Shown here: positions 16,111 to 21,276 of the stretch, in pieces
Position numbering within the stretch: position 1 is the first letter of the stretch
Layout: every line of letters begins with the position of its first letter
From: GCA-003244245 sp049673305
GTDB taxonomy: Bacteria; Actinomycetota; Actinomycetes; Mycobacteriales; Pseudonocardiaceae
Direction of reading: 5' to 3'
DNA: 21,276 nucleotides
Assembly: GCA_049673305.1 (NCBI GenBank)
Contig: JBATXM010000022.1
Coordinates: 1-21,276 of the forward strand
Translations under genes and position numbers: made by a program
The notes under the pieces: generated by a model
The model's input: the letters and a program-made list of their open reading frames with translations, nothing else
The model's database searches: none
Told to the model about the DNA's origin: nothing

Positions 16111-17414
16111 TGGTGACATCGAATTATCCACGAGAAGTCGTTCGCAACCTTGAGGTGTTCGATCGGGAACACTTGTGGCATGTCGTATCACGAAATCCTC
16201 CTGTGCAGAGCTGTGCTGACGCGGCGCGGCGACGGAATCGACTCGGACATGTCGGGATACCGCTGTGCGATGAGCTGAAGTCGAATGTCGGCGTCTATGG
16301 CTCGGCAAGTCGCAGGAGCTTTGTAGTCGCTCATTGCCGGGGTCATCAAAACTTGGACACCGGTAAGCTTCACGGTATTCTCGGATCGGCGTTTGAGCGG
16401 GTGGACGGAGCCGAACTTGATTCTGAGCTTGGCTTGTCGTACGGACTGGTTACCCCGTTTCACTTCGCGGCGCACCCGCACGTTCGACAGGTCGTAGACG
16501 AGACGGTACTTGGACCATATCTTCCGCCGCACACCATGATGACGAATCTGGGCCACCTTGAGTATGCTGTTGAGTTTCGGCCAGCGGATATCTTTGGGGT
16601 GCTGCCAAACGTGGAAGTTGCGGATATTGTGGAGGATGGGGACCGTCGCGCTCCACGGGGTGTGGCAATTCGGGGGGAGACGATTGGCATTCTCACCGGT
16701 AACTCTCCAGAGTCGGGAATGATGCTATGGCAGGGTATAAATAATTATATAAGGGCTAGCCCGGTTGTTAGTTTTCGAGGAGATATTAGTTTCCCGCGAG
16801 TGATCGTCGAATCGGTGCCTGAGATGGGTCTTTCAATGGAGCTTGTGCAGCGTGAGGTTCATGTTAAACTCGTTGTGTTGGATGCCGTTCGAAAGCTCTG
16901 TGCTAGCGGCGCCGACGTCGTCGCGATCGCCTGTAACACGACCCAGTACTATTCGAGTGAGGTTGAGGCTATCTGTGGAAGTTACGGAGCCCGTTTCGTT
17001 TCGATCGTCGATGAGACTGCACGATACCTCAAGAACGCCAGTATTCGAACGTTCGACTTTCTTGCGATCGGCGCCGTTTCTGATTTTGCGTCGTGGAGCG
17101 ATTTTCGGCGGATCATGCCCCAGTTTGACGTTTACGTTCCGAGCGAGCGGGACATCGCCGCGATTACCAGTTTGGCGTTCTCGGTCAAAAAGGAAGTCGT
17201 GTCAAGTGCGACGATAAATCAGCTTCGGGATCTTGTGAACAATTCCACGAAGACTGACACGGTCGTGCTCGCGTTGACAGAGTTGTCGATCCTGTTTGCT
17301 TCCCAGCGGAGTAAACAGAGGTCGCAAAAGAAGTTTATCGACACCCTTGACATCTTGGCGCAAGCGGTCGCGAAGATCTACCTTGACGGGCGCGCCGCAG
17401 TCGGAGCAGGTTGA
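16110..17414 (+). CDS. YbaK/ProX-like aminoacyl-tRNA editing domain fused to an Asp/Glu racemase domain
   Basis: A 434-aa two-domain protein. Residues about 45-175 match the YbaK/ProX trans-editing fold: Lys57 at the position of the catalytic lysine, FVVAHCRGHQNLDTGKLHGILG, the G-x-V-[ST]-P-F loop GLVTPF (112-117), VVDETVL (128-134) and VEFRPADI. Residues about 190-425 match aspartate/glutamate racemases: IGILTGNSPESG (192-203) and the first catalytic Cys in VVAIACNTTQ (Cys275). The second cysteine block, usually G-C-T-E-L, reads ALTELSIL with Leu389 in place of Cys. A two-base racemase mechanism is therefore compromised, and the domain may isomerise, eliminate or bind instead. The ATG overlaps the TIR-asparaginase stop by one base, so the two are translationally coupled. 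It is the last gene of the operon. Confidence 0.78.
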   Translation: MVTSNYPREVVRNLEVFDREHLWHVVSRNPPVQSCADAARRRNRLGHVGIPLCDELKSNVGVYGSASRRSFVVAHCRGHQNLDTGKLHGILGSAFERVDGAELDSELGLSYGLVTPFHFAAHPHVRQVVDETVLGPYLPPHTMMTNLGHLEYAVEFRPADIFGVLPNVEVADIVEDGDRRAPRGVAIRGETIGILTGNSPESGMMLWQGINNYIRASPVVSFRGDISFPRVIVESVPEMGLSMELVQREVHVKLVVLDAVRKLCASGADVVAIACNTTQYYSSEVEAICGSYGARFVSIVDETARYLKNASIRTFDFLAIGAVSDFASWSDFRRIMPQFDVYVPSERDIAAITSLAFSVKKEVVSSATINQLRDLVNNSTKTDTVVLALTELSILFASQRSKQRSQKKFIDTLDILAQAVAKIYLDGRAAVGAG

Positions 17415-17604
17415 CAGGCTGCCACACCACCCACTGTTCCGGTGGCCAGGTCCTGGGTGCTCCGGCAGCACGCCTCCCGGTCCATGGTGGGGAACAATAT
17501 GGGGCAAATCGCCTGAAACAGCCGTTTGCGCCGAAATAACACAACGGGTACTTGGCGGTAAACAGCGGTTCCTACCGTGGCGAGCGATCCCTAGGAGGCC
17601 CCGG

Positions 17605-19515
17605 ATGACCGAAGTCGCCGCCAGAACCGACCTGACTACCCCGAGTGGCCCGAAACGGCGTTACGCCAAGCTCGCCGCCGACGAGAACAGCGAGGACTAC
17701 TCGCTGCGCTACGCGGCCGCTTCGTTCCGCACGTGGTCACCATTCGCGGTCGCCACCACCGCACTGGGCGGCATCGCCTACCTCGCTGATTTTGCCATCG
17801 GCGCCAGCATCGTGATGCTGCACGGGTTCTCCTCCGCCGCGCTGGCCATCGCGGTGGCCGCCGTGGTGATCTTCCTGACCGGCATCCCGATCGCCTCCGC
17901 CTGCGCCCGTTACGGCGTGGACATGGACCTGCTCACCCGCGGCGCCGGGTTCGGCTACTTCGGTTCCACGCTGACCTCGCTGATCTACGCCAGTTTCACG
18001 GTGATCTTCTTCTCGCTCGAAGGCTCGATCATGGCCCAGGCGTTCCAGTTGGCCTTCGGGTTGCCGCTGGCCCTGGGCTACCTGCTGACCACGCTGATCG
18101 TGCTGCCGTTCGTGCTGTTCGGCATGCGGGCACTGGCCAAGCTGCAGATGTGGACCCAGCCGGTGTGGCTGGTCGGGCTGGCGCTGCCGTTCGTGGTCGT
18201 ACTGGCCACCCGCCCGGAGCGCTTCGCCCAGTTCACTTCCTTCGGAGGCACCGCCGGTGCCGGTGCTGGACTGTCGCTGACCGGCGTCGGACTCGGCGCC
18301 GGGGTCGCTTTGTCGCTCATCGGCCAGATCGGCGAGCAGGCCGACTACCTGCGTTTCATGCCCGCCAAGACGGACGCCAACCGGAAGTCCTGGTGGACCG
18401 CGGTGATCGCGGCCGGTCCCGGCTGGGTGGTGCTGGGTGCGCTCAAGCAGCTCGGCGGCGCGTTCCTGGCCTTCTGCGCGCTGGGGGCGGTCGGCGCGAC
18501 CGCTGCGCTGGAGCCGATCGCGCCGTACGTGGCGGCAGTCCGGCCGGTACTGGGTGCGATCACTCTGCCGCTGGCGGCGCTGTTCGTGGTCGTCTCCCAA
18601 ATCAAGATCAACACGACGAACGCCTACTCCGGCTCGCTGTCGTTCGCGAACTTCTTCTTCCGAGTGCTGCACCGCCACCCCGGCCGGGCCTGGTACGTGC
18701 TGGTCAACTGCGGCATCGCGCTGGCGCTAATGGAGCTGGGCGCGTTCGCGTTCCTCAACAACATCCTCGGCTTCTACTCCAACGTGGCCATCTCCTGGAT
18801 CGGCGCGGTCGTCGCTGACCTGGTGATCTGCAAACCGCTGGGGCTGAGCCCACCCTACGTGGAGTTCAAGCGGGCCTACCTGTATGCGGTCAACCCGGCC
18901 GGGTTCGGGCCGATGGTGGTGGCCTCGATCGTCTCAGTGGTCGCCTACTTCGGCGCATTCGGGCCGTTGGCCGCCGCGTGGAGCCCGTTCATCGCCCTGC
19001 TGCTGGCGATGGTGCTGGTGCCGATCACCGCCAAGCTGACCGGTGGCCGCTACTACCTGGCCCGGCCGAACCTGGTGTCCGGCCCCGATTCCGGTGCGAG
19101 CGACCTGGGCGCCACCCACACCTGCACGGTGTGCGACGTCGACTACGAGCTGCCCGACGTGGTCGACTGCGCGTACCACGGCGGCGCGGTGTGCTCCTTG
19201 TGCTGCACCTTGGAGATCGGCTGCGAGCAGGTCTGCCAGCGGGCGGATACCGAGTCGGTGCTGCTGACCATCACCGCGAGGCCGTCGGCGCGACGGCTCC
19301 TAGATCCGGATAGCGGCGATCTTTCGGCCTCTTCGGGCCAGCTCACTGTGCACCTCGGCGAGGAGGATCTCGGCCAGGATGTGACCCAGGATGTGACTCC
19401 GTCGGTAGCCACCCTCGTCACAGGCGCGCACCGCGCTGGCGGCGAACCGCGCTGGCGGCGAACCGCGCTGGCGGCGAACCGCTCGGCGTCCTCGAGCTGG
19501 CCCAGATCGAGATGA
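17605..19515 (+). CDS. NCS1-family (purine/cytosine-type) permease with Cys-rich C-terminal tail
   Basis: A 636-aa integral membrane protein. Residues about 30-495 contain the NCS1 nucleobase:cation symporter core: SLRYAAASFRTWSPFAVATT, the YLADFAIGASIVM helix, IPIASACARYGVDMDLLTRG, GMRALAKLQMWTQPVWLVG, and IGQIGEQADYLRFMP. About twelve hydrophobic segments are visible. It should import a nucleobase or a similar heterocycle. Residues about 505-547 form a cytoplasmic Cys-rich module (CTVC, DCAYHGGAVCSLCC, CEQVC) that probably binds zinc or another metal. The ATG has AGGAGG 6 bases upstream; the longer open frame from 17296 is spurious because it overlaps the racemase gene. From about 19300 (residue 566 on) the frame runs antisense through a decayed regulator, so the last 70 residues are probably a non-native read-through tail. 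Confidence 0.85.
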   Translation: MTEVAARTDLTTPSGPKRRYAKLAADENSEDYSLRYAAASFRTWSPFAVATTALGGIAYLADFAIGASIVMLHGFSSAALAIAVAAVVIFLTGIPIASACARYGVDMDLLTRGAGFGYFGSTLTSLIYASFTVIFFSLEGSIMAQAFQLAFGLPLALGYLLTTLIVLPFVLFGMRALAKLQMWTQPVWLVGLALPFVVVLATRPERFAQFTSFGGTAGAGAGLSLTGVGLGAGVALSLIGQIGEQADYLRFMPAKTDANRKSWWTAVIAAGPGWVVLGALKQLGGAFLAFCALGAVGATAALEPIAPYVAAVRPVLGAITLPLAALFVVVSQIKINTTNAYSGSLSFANFFFRVLHRHPGRAWYVLVNCGIALALMELGAFAFLNNILGFYSNVAISWIGAVVADLVICKPLGLSPPYVEFKRAYLYAVNPAGFGPMVVASIVSVVAYFGAFGPLAAAWSPFIALLLAMVLVPITAKLTGGRYYLARPNLVSGPDSGASDLGATHTCTVCDVDYELPDVVDCAYHGGAVCSLCCTLEIGCEQVCQRADTESVLLTITARPSARRLLDPDSGDLSASSGQLTVHLGEEDLGQDVTQDVTPSVATLVTGAHRAGGEPRWRRTALAANRSASSSWPRSR

Positions 19516-19607
19516 ATCCCCGCTGCGGCAATATCGGCGCTCGCGGAACTTCGAACCAGCCGCGCGGTGAGGATCGGTAGCCGGGGGTCGTCAGCCGGCA
19601 AGGTCAC
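19300..19607 (-). pseudogene. C-terminal remnant of an HTH/TPR-type transcriptional regulator
   Basis: On the minus strand, two frames together give the tail of an actinobacterial XRE/TPR regulator: DDPRLPILTARLVRSSASAD, then a TPR-like DLGQLEDAERFAASAVR. After a frameshift it continues ACDEGGYRRSHILGHILAEI, then LLAEVHSELARRGRKIAAIRI and the stop at 19302-19300. The N-terminal HTH domain is absent. From memory of the family, about 45 residues between LAEVH and ELAR also appear to be missing. The frameshift coincides with a 16-bp triplication (19432-19482). It lies wholly antisense to the 3' end of the permease frame. The gene is non-functional. Confidence 0.6.
19432..19482. repeat. 16-bp tandem repeat, 3 copies plus 3 bases
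   Basis: The unit cgcgctggcggcgaac is repeated exactly at 19432-19447, 19448-19463 and 19464-19479, followed by cgc. One copy fits the minus-strand regulator coding sequence (AERFAASAVRA). The two extra copies add 32 bases and break that frame. On the plus strand they give the repetitive tail (GEPRWRRTALAANR) of the permease frame. Replication slippage is the simplest origin. Confidence 0.95.
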
Positions 19608-19779
19608 CGGTGTGACCGCACCGAGCGTGTACCCGCTAAGGTGGAGCCCACCCTCGGTGGAACAAAGCCCGTCTCGGCGTGCATCTCATCAGCCAGCGCT
19701 GCGGCCACCTGTGTCTTGGCCGCCTCGGGCGCGGCGTCGTCTGGCCAGCGGACGGACGATACCCTGCCGAGGTGGACCC

Positions 19780-20001
19780 CTAATGAGGTGGATTGAGTCC
19801 GACGATGGCGCATGTTTCGTCCCAGCATTGCTGACAGGTGGGCCACAACCGTTCGCTGTCGCCGTCGGCGCCTCGCGGGTGGCTGACGCCGCACAGGCAC
19901 CGCATCGGTTCACCTAATCGAGCGTTACGATCATCCCGGTCGATGGCGTGGCGCTGCCCAGCCAGCGGGTACCAGACAAACGGCCGGTCGGCGTTGCGCA
20001 C
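19780..20001 (-). CDS. Small Cys-rich zinc-finger-like protein, about 73 aa
   Basis: The protein contains DRPFVWYPLAGQRHAID, RLGEPMRCLCGVSHPRGA and RLWPTCQQCWDETC. The two Cys pairs (CLC and CQQC) with nearby His and Cys residues look like a small zinc-binding fold of the type common beside regulators in Pseudonocardiaceae; I know no experimentally assigned function. I prefer the GTG at 20001, which has GGAGG 5 bases upstream. The ATG at 20013 adds MEVP and has AAGGA directly against it. The stop is the TAG at 19782-19780. It lies upstream of and on the same strand as the regulator remnant, and may have been its partner before decay. The 170 bases between them are open on the minus strand but have no start and no recognisable product. 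Confidence 0.6.
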   Translation of the reverse strand: MRNADRPFVWYPLAGQRHAIDRDDRNARLGEPMRCLCGVSHPRGADGDSERLWPTCQQCWDETCAIVGLNPPH

Positions 20002-20013
20002 CGGCACCTCCAT

Positions 20014-20369
20014 TCCTTATACCTGACGGTGTGGCAGTGCTTTCGCCTGCGCCCGCTGTGTCACGGGCGTCGTCGCAGCAGCCCGGCACCAGGTGCACGG
20101 CCTACTGTGGCAGGTGTGACCAGAGTGCTGGTGGGGTGGCCTTGCGCCGGGTTGCGGGGCTGGCCCCTTTCTTGTCGCCGCCTCTAAGGTTAAGGGCCAT
20201 GATGGTCGGTGCGGTCATTGTGGGGGGCCTGACAGCTGATCGGGTGAGGCTGGAGACCTCGCGGCGTGGTCTCGGTGCGCATCTGGCCACCTATCGGATC
20301 CCTTGACCATCGCGACCCGAGCGGCCAGGACGACGGAGAACGACGCACTCGGATCACGCTGTGCCCGGG
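20014..20369. other. Gene-poor stretch between the zinc-finger gene and the DoxX-like gene
   Basis: No convincing gene. The only suggestive element is a 35-codon plus-strand ORF (20199-20306) starting ATGATG with AAGGG close upstream and encoding MMVGAVIVGGLTADRVRL and so on; it has no family resemblance and its start spacing is tight. No tRNA, terminator with a T-tract, or transposon end was seen. The promoter of the minus-strand zinc-finger gene should lie in its left part. Confidence 0.4.
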
Positions 20370-20801
20370 TCATGACCGGCTGCCCCGTCCGACCAGGTCG
20401 TCGATGACCAGGGATGCACCGATGGCCGCCAACCACACGTCCTTGGACAGCGGGAGGCCTTGCTCGGTGGGTCGCAGACTCCCCTCGCGTCGCATGCCCG
20501 GTGTACGGAGGTAAAGGCCGAGCAGACCAACCGAGAACGCGGTCAGGGCTGCCCCGGCGACGGCGGCGGGCACGAAGGGCAACAGCACCGCGGCTCCGAT
20601 GGTGACCTCGCTGGCGGACAGGGCTTTGACGAACAATCGCGCGTCGAGCTTGGCCAGGAACGGGTAAGTACCTGCGGCGAAGGCCTCCAAGTGCTTGGCC
20701 GTCGTCTCATCCGCCCCCCACTTCGACAGCCCTGAGTTGAGGACGAAACTCCCCGCCGCCAGCCGCAGCGGCAACTGGCGGGCTTTCCTACGCAGGTTCA
20801 T
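20370..20801 (-). CDS. DoxX-like small integral membrane protein
   Basis: A 143-aa protein beginning MNLRRKARQLPLRLAAGSFV, with an early LNSGLSKWGADE segment and roughly four hydrophobic helices: LPLRLAAGSFVLNSG (about 9-23), VTIGAAVLLPFVPAAVAGAALTAF (about 68-90), VGLLGLYL, and DVWLAAIGASLVIDDL near the C-terminus. The pattern and the G-x-x-K-W segment after helix 1 fit DoxX/DoxD-type membrane proteins, for which no single reaction is established. I chose ATG 20801 because GGAGG lies 6 bases upstream; the longer open frame to 20891 has no such site. The ATG lies inside the 3' end of the CbpM-like remnant, so the two were probably once co-translated. Confidence 0.7.
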   Translation of the reverse strand: MNLRRKARQLPLRLAAGSFVLNSGLSKWGADETTAKHLEAFAAGTYPFLAKLDARLFVKALSASEVTIGAAVLLPFVPAAVAGAALTAFSVGLLGLYLRTPGMRREGSLRPTEQGLPLSKDVWLAAIGASLVIDDLVGRGSRS

Positions 20802-20988
20802 CAGTGACCTCCAGATCGAGACTCCGAGGCGATCCACGGCAGGAACGCCGTGCGGGCAGGCGGACGCCGGTGGCGCGCAGCGCGGCCTCAAGTGCCTCGA
20901 TGCGGTCCAGCAGATCCATCACCAGCCCGAGCGCAGGGTAGTTCAGCGACAAGCCGGCCCGCAGCCCCAGACCTCCTGAAGTAGTTTT
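20788..20988 (-). pseudogene. C-terminal fragment of a CbpM/MerR-like chaperone-modulator protein
   Basis: The minus-strand frame opens just after a TAA at 20991-20989 and reads RAGLSLNYPALGLVMDLLDR, then IEALEAALRATGVRLPARRS, to the TAG at 20790-20788. The L-x-L-N-[YL]-x-x-[LV] turn followed by a long Leu/Glu/Ala helix resembles the end of CbpM/MerR-type chaperone-modulator proteins, where it follows the HTH. The N-terminal HTH is missing and no start with a spaced Shine-Dalgarno is seen (TTG 20952 is possible but weak). The stop overlaps the DoxX-like start. A small independent protein is the alternative. Confidence 0.45.
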
Positions 20989-21233
20989 TTAATCAAGCTC
21001 TGACCTGGGCATCCGTGAGGCGTTCGCAGGAAAATCTTGTGGACATCATAGGCCCGCGAAGGACCGGGTGGTGCCCGCGAGGCGTGGGGTGCAGGAGGTG
21101 CTAGCCGGAATACGGGAGCGACGCCCGGAGCCGGTGGTGCGCAGACGGCGCGACGGGCTGAGGGTGGCTCGCCGCCGCCAGCGAGCGCTGTCTCGATCGA
21201 CGGTGATGACCTCCTTCCGGAGGTTTGGAAATC

Positions 21234-21276
21234 ATGATCACGGTTTCGGTGCCGAAAGTGACACGACGTGTCACTT
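21234..21276 (+). CDS. Possible start of a gene running off the right edge
   Basis: ATG 21234 is preceded by GGAGG 12 bases upstream and opens a frame MITVSVPKVTRRVT that continues to the end of the window. Only 14 residues are visible, so no family can be named. The Shine-Dalgarno spacing is longer than ideal and the frame contains the palindrome described separately, so this could be non-coding. Confidence 0.25.
   Translation, partial: MITVSVPKVTRRVT
21256..21276. repeat. 21-bp perfect palindrome at the right edge
   Basis: The arms aagtgacacg (21256-21265) and cgtgtcactt (21267-21276) are exact reverse complements around one central A. A second small palindrome, tttcgg-tg-ccgaaa, lies directly upstream (21244-21257). 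It may be an operator, a transposon-end hairpin or a repeated element. It may extend past the window. Confidence 0.8.

Noticed and set aside
17296..17604. Extension of the permease start to 17296
   Set aside because: It overlaps the racemase gene in another frame by more than 100 bases, and the ATG at 17605 has a clear AGGAGG and begins just before the conserved NCS1 N-terminus.
17415..17604. Possible riboswitch or terminator between the racemase and permease genes
   Set aside because: Only weak 5-6 bp stems (for example gtgct/agcac near 17456) without a T-tract, and no recognisable conserved riboswitch core.
17737..18678. 313-codon minus-strand open frame
   Set aside because: Antisense to the NCS1 permease membrane helices; its translation is Gln/Arg/His-rich and typical of shadow frames.

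Overview
The window comes from a high-GC actinomycete. Most genes have G/C-rich third codon positions, GTG starts are common, and the gene families (actinobacterial NACHT-transmembrane proteins, an HTH/TPR regulator remnant, a VapBC remnant, small Cys-rich proteins) resemble those of Pseudonocardiaceae such as Amycolatopsis or Saccharopolyspora. The genus is an inference and cannot be fixed from the sequence alone.

Layout. 25-342 holds a small hypothetical protein. 438-3057 (minus) is a TPP-riboswitch-controlled thiC-thiD operon for the pyrimidine half of thiamine. 3199-4479 (plus) is a UDP-HexNAc-type nucleotide-sugar dehydrogenase. 4551-6869 (minus) is a large NACHT NTPase with a multi-pass, glycine-periodic membrane domain. 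After a spacer with a perfect 17-bp inverted repeat there is a broken VapBC toxin-antitoxin remnant (7275-7672). 7673-10933 is a nonulosonic (sialic-type) acid module: neuC and a zinc-ribbon methyltransferase on minus, divergent from neuB on plus.

The most unusual part is 11069-17414 (plus), a visibly more A/T-rich, probably horizontally acquired block of tightly packed genes: a 26-codon leader ORF, a D-amino-acid-oxidase-family flavoenzyme, a type I asparaginase-like protein, a TIR-asparaginase fusion, and a YbaK (aminoacyl-tRNA editing)-Asp/Glu racemase fusion. Read as chemistry, the genes could form the path L-Asn to L-Asp to D-Asp to oxaloacetate plus ammonia and H2O2, with a TIR NADase-like domain and a tRNA-deacylase-like domain attached. 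I know of no described system with this gene set. A TIR-gated anti-phage or abortive-infection module acting on the Asn/Asp pool is the leading hypothesis, and a D-aspartate specialised metabolism is the main alternative.

17605-19515 is an NCS1 (purine/cytosine-type) permease with a Cys-rich tail, whose 3' end runs antisense over the remains of an HTH/TPR regulator (19300-19607) that carries a 16-bp triplication. The rest of the window holds a small Cys-rich zinc-finger-like gene, a DoxX-like membrane protein overlapping a CbpM-like remnant, and a short terminal region with a 21-bp perfect palindrome. Several decayed genes (vapBC, TPR regulator, CbpM) and the compositional island suggest accessory, frequently rearranged DNA. 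No tRNA, rRNA, CRISPR array or intact transposase was seen.
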